Assembly (NCBI GenBank): GCA_001632425.1
Contig: KV425586.1
Coordinates: 186,001-250,000, forward strand
Length of the DNA: 64,000 nt
Origin: Neolentinus lepideus HHB14362 ss-1
Taxonomy: Eukaryota > Basidiomycota > Agaricomycetes > Gloeophyllales > Gloeophyllaceae
Direction: 5' to 3'
The position numbers and the translations under genes were made by a program. Of this stretch, positions 11,670 to 22,202 are shown one piece after another (the first letter of the stretch is position 1; each line of letters begins with the position of its first letter). The notes beneath the pieces are model-generated. The model was not told the DNA's origin. It ran no database searches and worked only from the letters and a program-made list of their open reading frames with translations.

Positions 11670-11722
11670 ACGAGCACCCTGTGTACAATACGAACCATAG
11701 GAGCGACTCGGATCACAGCCAA

Positions 11723-11747
11723 GTAGACAAGCAACTGTCTTATATGG
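11723..11747 (-). repeat. 25-bp perfect inverted repeat, right member
   Basis: Exact reverse complement of 8406-8430, 3.3 kb away. It lies about 140 bp beyond the stop codon of the P450 at 11886-14053. Confidence 0.7.
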
Positions 11748-11885
11748 CGACGGACAGCGTTAATATTGTGGTTCTCGTCAGAAACATCAACGTCTGCATT
11801 ACCAAGTCGAACAACATCCTTATGATATGACACACAACTGATCTGATTGAGCTTACACCTTATGCACCGCGCCGAATATTTACTC

Positions 11886-14053
11886 TCACAGGCTGAAGTC
11901 TCGAGCCAATCTGGCCGTATCAGGACTGCGAGGAGTGATGGCGCACTTGAACGGAACTGGATGGCTGAAAGGATACGCATGAGTCGTGCTCGCATACAAG
12001 GGAAAACATTTTGTACCAGAGCCAGCCATCGCTAAACTCGGCAGCGACGGAAATCTCATCTCCAGCCTCGTTCTTGGCCTTGCTTATATTGAAGACAGAC
12101 AAGATCATCACCAGGGTCATCCAAATGTTCTCGGGGGCCATGTGGCGTCCAGCGCAAAGTCTGCATCATCACAACTAAGCAGGTATTACAAGGTGCAAAG
12201 AGTGGTCTCGTACCGGCGTCTGAACCCAAAGGCCTGGATAGGAAAGTCTTCCTTCAAGGTCCCGTCGCTCTTAAGCCATCGTTCCGGCATGAGCCGTTCT
12301 GGATCTTCGAATGTATCTGCGTTATGCAACATACCCCTAATGAAATGCTCAGTCTCAGGCTTGTCGCCATATCCACGTCCAAGAGAGGTGATAAGTCACC
12401 AAGCATTTCCAAAGACGATGGCACCTACGAACGCAGAGTCAGCATGGATACCAACCGAAGTGAAACATAGTAGTAACCTTTCGGGATGTAGTAACCGTTA
12501 TAGACGTCGTCTTCTGCAGCACGGTGTGGCGAAGCTGAGTAACGATGGGCAGTCAGTGTGATACGTACAGGGATTCTTTTGAGAAATATTGTACGTACCC
12601 ATAGGCGTCACTGGACCCCACCTGAGAACTTCTCTTAGCAGAGCCTCTGTGTAAGGCAACGCGTCATGGTCTCGAAAGTCAGGAAGGCGGTCGCTCCCGA
12701 CGACTGAGTCTATCTCTGCCTGCGCTTTGCGCTGCGCCTCCGGGAAGAGCAGAAGAGCAAGTACGCCACAGAGAACTGAACCCGCGGTCTAGGCGCACAT
12801 GCATATTCGATCAATCACCAAATAGAATACGCGGAACCGGATGCTTACGGTGTCATACCCAGCTGGGCCATAAACAAGATCAGATACATGTAACATGGGA
12901 CGGTGAAACCAATCCTACCGGAATATGCTTGCCATGAAACTCTCTTGATGAACTCTTCCTCTTCATCGTTCAACTCTCCCTTCGACACTGCATTATCAAT
13001 AAGGTCAGAGGTAACGCAGGCCTCCGGGATTCCTTCTGTCATCTGTTTCTTTGTCAACTCATACGGAACATTGCGCATTTCAACCGTATACTTGTGGCAA
13101 GCGGTTGCAAACCTCTTGAACCCCATCCCGGGCAGCCAATCGGGGAGATGTTGTACTGATGGATGTCGAAACATACGAGTCTTAAGTAAAATAGGACATA
13201 AAGCATGGAAATCATTGCGCGTGCTCACGGAAGGGTAAATAATTCACCAGAAATGCGCCCGGCAGCAGGCATTTGGCAAGGAATCCAAGTGCATGTTCTG
13301 CAATGACCACGTAGTGATCGTCCTTAGATGTTACGTCGTAGTTGTACACAGTGGCCATAATACTGTCAGTGGACCAGCTGTATTCCTCGTCAGATCCACA
13401 GTATCTCGGGTCGCTAAGAATCATACACACTAGAAAGCATGATCATAGAAATTCCCTGGGTTGTCGAGAACTCTCTGTACGAGTGCATGAGCCTTCCTAA
13501 CCATGCTGTTATTGTAGCGTGACACTTGTTCTCGGGAGAACATCTGTTGGAACATCCGCCTGTGCTTCTTCCAAGATTCGTTATATGGCATCACTCCGAA
13601 AGCATGTTTCCAGCCTGTCCTGAATTACACAACGGGCTCATCTGCGCACCAACCACAAAAGGGAATATTCTTACAGTTCCAGCATTGGCACAATGGGTTT
13701 GTCAGAGTAAATATTGGCGCGTTTCTCAAACAAGTCGTTCGCAACCTTGACAGAATTGATGATAACAATGTGTTGGCCTAAGATGTTCAGATGGATGATG
13801 TCACCTATTAAACACAAATTCAGTCATACAAAATGAACATAAAGCGTCAAAATTTGATACCAAATTGTTTGCTCCAGGAAGCATATGCCTTCCATGCCGT
13901 TTTCTTTGGGACATCCAACAAATTTCCGATGACGGGGAAAGGCCTAGGACCTGGAGGGAAAGACTGGACCCGTTTGCGTTGTAAGTATGCCTTGGTCAGA
14001 ATCAGCGCTATGCCAGCTACGGCGCACAGGAGAGCTGAGATTAGAAGCGACAT
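11886..14053 (-). CDS. Cytochrome P450 monooxygenase, heme-loop glycine replaced
   Basis: Twelve exons splice into one open frame of roughly 515 residues. The N-terminus is a membrane anchor (LISALLCAVAGIALILTKAY) followed by the proline hinge PPGPRPFPVIGNLL. Helix I is AGYDTTAGSV, the ExxR motif is EVLR in LLREVLRWGP, and the PERF-type segment is MPERW. The heme loop reads FGFRRR, an intron, then LCAGRHM. The axial Cys codon is at 12154-12156, but the fourth position of FxxGxRxCxG is Arg (AGA, complement of 12219-12221), not Gly. The tail is CHPVPFKCAITPRS. Every other intron and exon fits, so the gene is not obviously decayed. The family hydroxylates small molecules in the ER with a P450 reductase. 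The Gly-to-Arg change may impair heme packing or may be tolerated. Confidence 0.85.
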
Positions 14054-15167
14054 TCTGGTAAAAGGTATATGGCGGAAGATTTGAGGAGGCACAAACTAGG
14101 GCAGCACGAACTAGGGCGACTTTTGTACGTGAAGGGGGGGACCACTAAATCAAATCAGGAATTGCAAGAATATTGGATGCTAGCCTCCGACCATTCAAGA
14201 AATAAGCGACAAAGACAGTCAAGCGGCGACCTCAGCTCCCAAGCTCAACGGCATGAACCTTCAAGTGGAAAGCAATGCACAGCGTCGAAGTGGATATGAA
14301 GACAAAGTTGACGAGACCATGTCGTCAATACGAACGTAATAGATGACGAATGAATCTGGTACAAACAAAGTCAGAGAACTAATCAAAAAATGAACATCCT
14401 GCCTGTTCGGGTTTGCAGAAAGAACATGCCTCGTCCGGGACATAGTCTTATTAATACCAGTGGAGTGCGAGGAGTAGTAGTGGAACTGGAATTGGAAACC
14501 TTGCACGGGACAGTTCCTATTCCTAGATTGTAATGTACCAATTCCGGCTATAGGGACGTTCTGGTAAAGATAGTTTGTTCCCATGGCCGGCGGGATGGCA
14601 TGAGGGAGCGCATAGATTAGATAGCGTCATTCAAATTAATAACAGAATCTAATCATCTTCAGGTCACGAAATTCATCATGGGACGCGGAGAGCCTGGCAT
14701 ACGAAGTTCGGTATGCGAGTATTACTCTATAGCTAGCTGGTCAATGTTTTGGTATAGCTCAAGGTCTGATCCGAAACATGCACCTGATCGTCGGAAATAT
14801 GGTCCTCACAAGTTGATCGCGCCGGCGCTAGGCGGTGAATTATCCCCGACTCTGACAGGCTAGCACCAAGTGAGTGAATGGACCACAGTGCAGATGAGAC
14901 GGATTCCAGGATGATATTGGTGTCACCAGACACTCTTTGCCTTGTTCAGAAAATCTTCAGTAGACGGTTAACCAAATGGCCTCTCATAAAAATATCAGAG
15001 TCAAAATAACGGCAATGCAGTCTTACTTGTACTTTTTTTTTGAGGAACGATTTAACACTGGGGCAGATGGACTGTGCTGTCTTATGTCTTACTTGTACTT
15101 GGACGCATAGACAAAGGTCGTCGTCGTCTTATCTTCGTCCTCCGGACGATGGGTAGATGTGGACTTG
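14054..15167. other. Intergenic, no gene recognised
   Basis: Upstream side of the P450 and left edge of block B. Short frames only. A run of T near 15031-15040 is the only low-complexity tract noted. Confidence 0.35.
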
Positions 15168-18100
15168 TAGGTGAGCATCCGCTGGAGAAGCGGTCTCTTC
15201 GGCTTTATTTGGTTTCATGCGCCACTCCTTCGTCCACAAGCCACATGGGAAAATACACATCTATAGAGTCGCTACGCTTTTTCTGTGCAGTTTGTAGCGG
15301 ATTGCCCGGCTTAAGCGAATATAATTGTCGCGATAAAGATCTGTGACGCCCCTCAGTAGCAATATATAAAGCGAAGTCTTACACTGCTTCTCAAGCCCAT
15401 ACCACGCTCCGATGTCTCATCGACGTTACTTTTACGAATCAGTCTTGAGTTGGGTGGCTTTATTCCTGCTTCCGAGAATGCTTATCTAGACCAGACCATT
15501 TGTACTGATTGGATCGGTCGGACTGAAGAAACAACGCGTATTAATGGCATTAGCCACGAAGTATGGAGCGGTACCTACGAGTACAACGGTATCCCGCAAC
15601 AGGCGAGCTGTTCGTTTCACGGACAGTTAGATCTCGTTGCCCGAGTCGTTGAAGAGGTCAAATCAATTTCGTACCATGGCCCAGGTGTCCATGGTTGACA
15701 CACATGACCCATACCCTCTGATGTGGAAATGTATATATACACTCTAGGGATCATTATGTCAGTGATATAATTTTTCAGGAATATACTTCCTCGGCAGCCA
15801 GCATGACCGGTTGGAGGCTCTGGCTGGTGAAGAACGCATTAAAAACAGGATATAGATTTCGAGCGGTGCTTTGAAAGTGACCTCGCTCTGTCTATGTCCC
15901 TCGCGGCATAGCGAACAGTCGTTGTGGACGAAGAGCCTAGCCGCGCACGACATTTCGTGACGACGAGAAACGGTAACATGATCCGCCACAATGTATCGGC
16001 AGACGCCGCAACTCTGCAAACCTTCTCTAGTCCTGACGATCATAGACGATAGCGCCCGCCACCCATGTCCATCACCCTGCAGCACCACGAGTGTCTTGCA
16101 AAGCATGTTGCGCACACGACTATAAGAGGAGGCTCGATGTGGAGGCAGGGCGACGTACGCTGAGAGAACTTTTGGACCTGCGACAAAAGGTGAATGAAGT
16201 TCGGGCATGTGAACTCAAACTTTCAATCTGATTACAATATGATAGAACACACTTCAGGAACCTATACGTATGCCATAGTCAACCCCAGTAGCCTAGTCTT
16301 ATCCATCAATAATCTCGATATTTCCTATTTCCTCCCCTCCCCCCAACTGTCTCTTTCTCTCTTTCTCTCTTCCTCTGCTCCTCGGACAATCTCGCCGGCA
16401 CTCGTCTGCACGCCCACCACCCCTGCTTCTACCATGATGACCGGGGTGATGTATAGTAGCTTGGATTGCTATCGACGGAATTGTGCGCTGCTATAGACTG
16501 CCTTGATGACAATCTCCAGGTCACTTTCGATGCTTCTAGCGTTCGCGTTACTCCTGTCGTCCTCAGATACAACCAAGTCGTTGCAAACGACTTGATTCGT
16601 GAATTAATGCCACGAAGAAGTGGATGCTTTGCGCTAATCCGCCGCGCTGCGAACAGTGAGGGTTTTGATGTTTTTCTCCGATTGGAGATGCTGACAAAAC
16701 CTTAGCAGGATGCTAAGGAAGTCTTCTTTGGAGCTGTCGAGCCGTACACTTCGGAACCTCAAGTTGTTTAAGGTGACACTCTTCAGCAAGGAAAACCGTG
16801 GTCCCTCTGATCCGTAGGTCATTTTCCAAAAGGTCAAACCGGTGAGGCTCCGCTTCAACCCCACACTTTCAGGAGTGCTAGGCGCCATCTCTCGAATCTC
16901 CAGATGATTGATTGGCATCAGCATGGGCCCCAGTGCATCTGCTACAGTCTCGAGAAATCCGCCTTCTTTGCCGACGCGGTACTCTTTCAGCACCAGTTGA
17001 AGCTGCCGTCCTGAACAAGTGGAGCTCGTGCTATCATCCAGGGTGATGCGGATGGACTTCAAGCTCTCCTGGTACACAGCGCACCGCGTGAACTCGCCTA
17101 AGGCCGCCCATCTGTTCAAGCTGGGACTAATAGCCATGAAGATGTCCTCTACCTCGTCGACGGTAGTACATCGTATCTTGAGCTCCAGCGACTGGACCAC
17201 AGGTATGTTTAGCCAATCGAAGAGTGCAGCGCCGACGCTGCTACTGATGTACAGCTCCAGATGTTGCAAATTCGGGAGGTGTACGTTTTTTGCCACCGGA
17301 TTTCCCCACACCGGTATGTCAAGTACCAGGTACTCGAGACTCGGAGTCACTTCTAAGGACTCTTGCACATTTTTAGGGAACACGAGTGGACCTCCATATG
17401 CGTGTAAGTTCTCAAGACGAGGTGACAGGATGGTTCGGATAGAGGGGAGTGGTATGCCGACGATGGAGAGAGTTTTGAGCAATGGCACAACGAATGGACA
17501 TCTTCCACCCTCGAGAATTATCCTATTGATTGACATAGGGCTCCGGAGAACGAGTGTTTCGACACTGTCCAACTTGATCGTCGACGATGTTGCTTCTTCG
17601 TCCCAGAGGACCATCCAGAGATCAACAGGCAGCATGACATCTAGGGAAACCACATTCTGTGACCTCTCCTGGAGCATAGCAAAAAGCTCATCTTTCTTCT
17701 TTTCGTTGTAATCCTCCGCTATCTCAAGCCGCACGGTGGGCCTCTTTGCCTTCTTCAGCAGGAAGCGGGTTGCCTCTGGATTGACGGCAACGATGTCATT
17801 CCAAATAGTAGTATTACTGTCCACAACCTGTCGCCAGAGGCAGCAGACGTGGCCGATCTTCATCCACGACAACGGAGGATGCTCCCCTTCCTCCGCCATC
17901 TCCCTCGCGTTCTCCTCGGCCAACACCAAAATCGCATCCAATAGCTCAACAGGGAGTCTGTGAATCGGAGATACGGTGGTAGAGGTGCTCATGACTTCGC
18001 TTGTTTGTGCAAGTCAGCTATTTCTGGCTTGAAGATCAGTAGAGTAAATGTGGCATGTGGCACGACCAATGACCTGAATTGGATAAATTAGTTTGACGCG

Positions 18101-18545
18101 CAGATAATTCCTCCGTCTCACAATTGTTTGCCTTGGCTACACAGGTAAGGATGGATAGTCGTCTCGAGTAAGTGGAAGACCGAAGAGGACGAGTTGAAGT
18201 CTGCTAAGCGAGAGCACGTGGGAGTTCCTCGAATTTCCTACGGTAGGATTTTGCATCAGGCCGGTGTTGACCACGAAGCAGCTGTTCTCTATGGTGAATG
18301 GGATGGTTTGAGTTCCAGAACTCAAAGATGATGATTAATCCTGCATCGTAGAGCAGAAACAGGCCAATGCACATTTGATGTAGTTATTTCGTCTAATTTG
18401 GTTTGAGCCACATTCGCACGCCTCTACCCAATCTCAGCTTGTTGCACGAGTATTATTGTATAAATTCTGCAAACATTCTGGATGATTTTTATGACAAACC
18501 AGGTGAATTCTTTATTCGGTACCATATAGTGTCAGTCCTGCTGAG
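15168..18545. repeat. Direct segmental duplication, copy B
   Basis: Same orientation as copy A (358-3620), about 14.8-14.9 kb away. It contains the matching lead-in, an intact F-box gene and the promoter side down to ACCATATAGTGTCAG. Homology stops abruptly after about 18545. Edges were set by eye. Confidence 0.8.
16634..17992 (-). CDS. F-box/LRR-like protein, 452 aa
   Basis: Single open frame from ATG 17992. The F-box occupies roughly residues 10-60: LPVELLDAILVLAEENA, then PLSWMKIGHVCCLWRQVVD. Next comes a weak repeat region with LRR-like lines (LENLHAYGGPLVFP, LPNLQHLELYISSSVGAALF, INHLEIREMAPS). The ligase-adaptor role is inferred from the F-box; the substrate is unknown. Unlike the longer F-box genes here it has no acidic tail; the C-terminus is short (NIKTLTVRSAAD). 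It is the live partner of the pseudogene at 1722-3083. A long frame on the opposite strand (17019-17711) is a shadow. No intron is needed. Confidence 0.85.
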   Translation of the reverse strand: MSTSTTVSPIHRLPVELLDAILVLAEENAREMAEEGEHPPLSWMKIGHVCCLWRQVVDSNTTIWNDIVAVNPEATRFLLKKAKRPTVRLEIAEDYNEKKKDELFAMLQERSQNVVSLDVMLPVDLWMVLWDEEATSSTIKLDSVETLVLRSPMSINRIILEGGRCPFVVPLLKTLSIVGIPLPSIRTILSPRLENLHAYGGPLVFPKNVQESLEVTPSLEYLVLDIPVWGNPVAKNVHLPNLQHLELYISSSVGAALFDWLNIPVVQSLELKIRCTTVDEVEDIFMAISPSLNRWAALGEFTRCAVYQESLKSIRITLDDSTSSTCSGRQLQLVLKEYRVGKEGGFLETVADALGPMLMPINHLEIREMAPSTPESVGLKRSLTGLTFWKMTYGSEGPRFSLLKSVTLNNLRFRSVRLDSSKEDFLSILLRFCQHLQSEKNIKTLTVRSAAD

Positions 18546-21311
18546 TATTTCATGCCTGGATGTTACTTAGTACTTAGCACCGCAGTCATCCCACAACGCT
18601 GTTGTGGAGGCGAATCGATCCCACCGACTCAGTGCGCACTTGGTGAAACGCGCATGACAAGTCCCTGAAACAACACAGTTAAGTCAGATCGTCCCAGACC
18701 TCTAGAGGTCGTGAGAGAGAAGCCACAATGTAGCGTAGCAGCGTTCAATACACTTGCGGTAAAGAAATGACAGAGATTTTTCTTGATGAATCGAGTTAAA
18801 AACTAGAGACGAAAGCCTCCTTCATACCAACGACTTTAGCCACGCCGTCGCATCGTCCTGGTTCTCCTACCTCGCTGTTGCTTCTGCTCTCTCCTCCTAG
18901 ATGGTGTTAACTAGGGTTTCGTCGAGAAGCTGAACGAGCATGTCGTGGAGAGTCTTGGGGGGATAAGAGAGGTAGTTGAGACACATCGCGATCTAAAGAG
19001 AGGGAAACTGTCAGAATTGCACGTACGCAACCGAGACAAACAAAAGAGTAAAAGGCTGTGTGCGCACAACCTATTTTGCGAGTGCAGTAAGAGGAATAGG
19101 TATGTTGATCTTGAGACAAGACCCTGGAAAAGTAGTTTCTATTCGTGAAGGCGGCACGAGGCAACTTGTCTGGCGGTCAGTATAGTTTGTTTAGTCATGC
19201 GTAGTAGCTGTGGCATCCCCTCAACGTTTCGATGACATTAGATGTCCCTGTTAGACATTTCTTTGCGCGATCCACTCCGAGTGATAAATAACTTGCAGTT
19301 ACATTTAGTTTGAGCAGGAACCAAAAGTCACAGTCTCTGTTGGGGTCTCTAAGATCTCTGTTAGACCGTACGCAGGACGAAAAGATGAGATGGACTAAGT
19401 ACGTTGACTTCCTTGAAAAACTTCTGCTATGGCCTTACTCGGCTAGAATGACGCGTAGTTGCTAGGACGTTAGACAGATGAATTTTTTTCGGTCTAATGA
19501 ATGCACCCGGATTATCTCAGATGCCATGGGTGAAAGAGGAGCGATATATTTTTATCGTCAACAAATGTCTGCGACAGTAGAGTAAAATCGTCAGCTCTGT
19601 CCGTCTGCTACAGCCTATAGGTGAGAAACCGTACATTACAGAACTACTCCAATTCTCCAGCGTTGCTCTGGTAGGCGACAGTCCAAAGGTCCAAAACTCT
19701 CTACTATTCAGCGCATGTCCATCCAGGTTCCATGCTCTTCCATGAACTCCCGCAGATCTGACACTTCGGGATTTGGTCTCTCACCAGCCGAGCCCCACGC
19801 AGAGGCGACGTCTCACCAGTCGTAGACGCGCTGGTCGGTGAGAAGCCACCGTTGGTCAGTCGAACTAAGCGTGGACTGCAAAACTGCACGGACGACGCCG
19901 ATGCCGTGAATCAAGTGTAGGCTTCCCTATGGTATGGAACGTTTACGGGAAAATGCGGCGGGTAAGGGGATGTAGGCTCATACCTTCACTTTAAAGCTTC
20001 CTTGGTTGAAGTTATCCTACTCATCCAGTTCCTTTCTCTTCTACCGCCGTCCCAGACGATGCACAAGCTGACAACTGTAGTGAGTGTGTCGGGACACAAG
20101 GCCAGTAGCTCATTCACCACATCTTCACGAAGGTCGATTTCTGGATTTTTGTCGCACCGCGCCATATCCGAACCAACCATCCGATGCCTGTTTCCTCTTA
20201 GACTTTGGGGTGGGGTCGTTCTGTTCATGATTATGACGAAGAGACGGAAAGAATGAGATAAGTACGCACATTCCGTATTCCGGTCGACCAAGCTGCACAA
20301 ATCCTGCCTCGTCTCCACATGCATCTGCTGGAAATGCTTCACAAACCTCTCCGACCCACGGCTCACTAGGATAAGGAGTACAGCTAATATTCTATTTACG
20401 TCGCATGGTGAAGAGAACGGGGCTGCATCGCCAGACCAAGGGTCGAAGACAAACGATACGGTACCCTCTCCATAGAAGATTTGCTACTCGTTGCAGAGGG
20501 GGATGAGGAAGGTCGATGTCCAGCCAGCATCCAGGATAAATATGTCGGTTTTCTCTAGGAGCGTTACGACTTTTGCTGCCGAATTCACTTGGTAGTTCGT
20601 CCACGTCAGAATCCTCGATGGGCATTGCAGATACCATTCAGGTCGCAGAATGGATCTCCCACACCCACTGAAGACCTGAACCTGGGAGCGCTAGCTCCAA
20701 CGGCATCGCATACGTCAGTGATCAGGCGAACATTGCCTTTCCGAGTAAGCGCTCGAACATGGTCCTCAAATATTGATCGCTCTTTGGCGAGTGTTTCTGC
20801 TTTTGGCCTTACGTTTCATTTCCACCCGATAGGCAGACTGTACAAACATAGTTCATACCGAGCAATGATGTCTATCCACGCGCTTAGATCAGTCCAATCA
20901 AGTACAACCAACGGAAGAACGCACTTGTCAAAATCCTCTGCAGAGAGTCGTAGGATATCCACTACACAAGAATATAGCAGATCGCATGAGACTGCACCTT
21001 ATTCTTCGAAGTGATGTCTTGCGTGAGGCTCTAAAGTGTAAGGTATTCGGAGACAACATATGTCTTTCGGCGTTTGACGTACATTATGGAGGGCTGTCCA
21101 CAGAGCTCCTCCCAAACCTTACGAGTTGGCAGCCTGCGCTGGATGGTTGAAGGATAAATCGTCCATCAACTGAGAATTTTCCGGTCTTACCGGGCAAGCC
21201 ACCGTCCGGCGAGAACACCGACACGTGGGCGGAGGTTTGGGTCACAATGCGAGAGGATCTATGACAGAAAGAGTGTTTCCGGAGGAATGGGTCTTTGAGA
21301 CAGTGCAGACA
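18546..21311. other. 2.8 kb with no assignable gene
   Basis: Several moderate frames occur, for example minus-strand 20366-19986 with ERFVKHFQQMHVETRQDL and plus-strand 20970-21148 with RLHLILRSDVLREALK, but none shows a family signature. Possible consensus introns on the minus strand near 20230-20275 hint at a decayed multi-exon gene. I cannot name it. Confidence 0.3.
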
Positions 21312-21349
21312 CCAGTTATGATCATGATGCATGAAGATGCATTGCGATC

Positions 21350-22014
21350 GAGATCTCTTGACCAGCGTGCCTGCTTAGTGGAAATAGCAATATCAAATTA
21401 GCACGCTTCGGTTATCCAAACGGATGGTTCTCTAATTGTGCGAATGTCAGCATGTTCCAGGAGGTTGGCGAGCGAAGGGAGGACAAAGGACGATGATTTC
21501 GTATTCACCTCGTGTCTCATGAGAGGCAAGAACCATGCGGAAGCAAGGCGTGAAGAGAAGATGGCCGTGATAGTGGCATGCCGTGCTTTCGAATCTTCAT
21601 TTACGCAAAGAGGGATGAAGGGTAGAACAATGGCATGGTGTGATCACTCCTACCTGATACGGCGACATTTGTGAAGGAGAAGATACTTCTGAGGTGGGAT
21701 GCTGGGAAACGGCACGCGGTCTGATAAATCTGAGATTGTGAGCTGCTCTTGACCGCAAATCTCGTAGAACAAAGAGCACTCGTGGTGAATGGAGAGCGCG
21801 CGCATGATAGCTAGGACCAAAAATGACGCATCTCGAAGAATTCTGCTAGCCATAAGAAGCAGGGAGCTGCGTGGTCATGGCTTGAGCGACATCTTGGTTC
21901 TCGAGAACGCTGCCTCGCATTTGCCTGATTTCTAGCTTCCACCACATCTAGTTCCTTGAGTAATTTGCAAGAATCTACGCCACTGATAGCAAGAACAACA
22001 CTGCATTGCGCCAA
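21350..22014 (-). pseudogene. Unrecognised conserved frame, left-arm copy (broken)
   Basis: On the minus strand, pieces such as SILRDASFLVLAIMRALSI-type text (as MASRILRDASFLVLAIMRA), IHHECSLFYEICGQEQLTIS and SLANLLEHADIRTIRE recur in the right arm at 63370-64000. A TAA (complement of 21398-21400) interrupts the frame after WITEAC where the right arm has CAA (Gln). I do not recognise the family; the first piece is hydrophobic and could be a membrane segment. Confidence 0.4.
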
Positions 22015-22202
22015 CTGGCTTGAGATTGTGGCTATTTGTGGCTACAAAGATTACCATCGTGGCATCGGGAAATGCCGTTCGGCTGTAAAGTTGCATCAAC
22101 GCTCGCCATCCTCACTTCGAGACACAGGCTTCGCGGAAACTCTAGGTTGTATTGAGCCACAAGTAGTTAATCTGCGAATTTCCTCCAGCGCGCACTGACT
22201 GT

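Noticed and set aside
8406..11747. Calling the 25-bp inverted repeat the ends of a DNA transposon
   Set aside because: No transposase, no visible target-site duplication, and the inside holds ordinary host genes or relics; left as an open observation.
17019..17711. 230-codon frame on the plus strand
   Set aside because: Antisense shadow of the intact 452-aa F-box gene.
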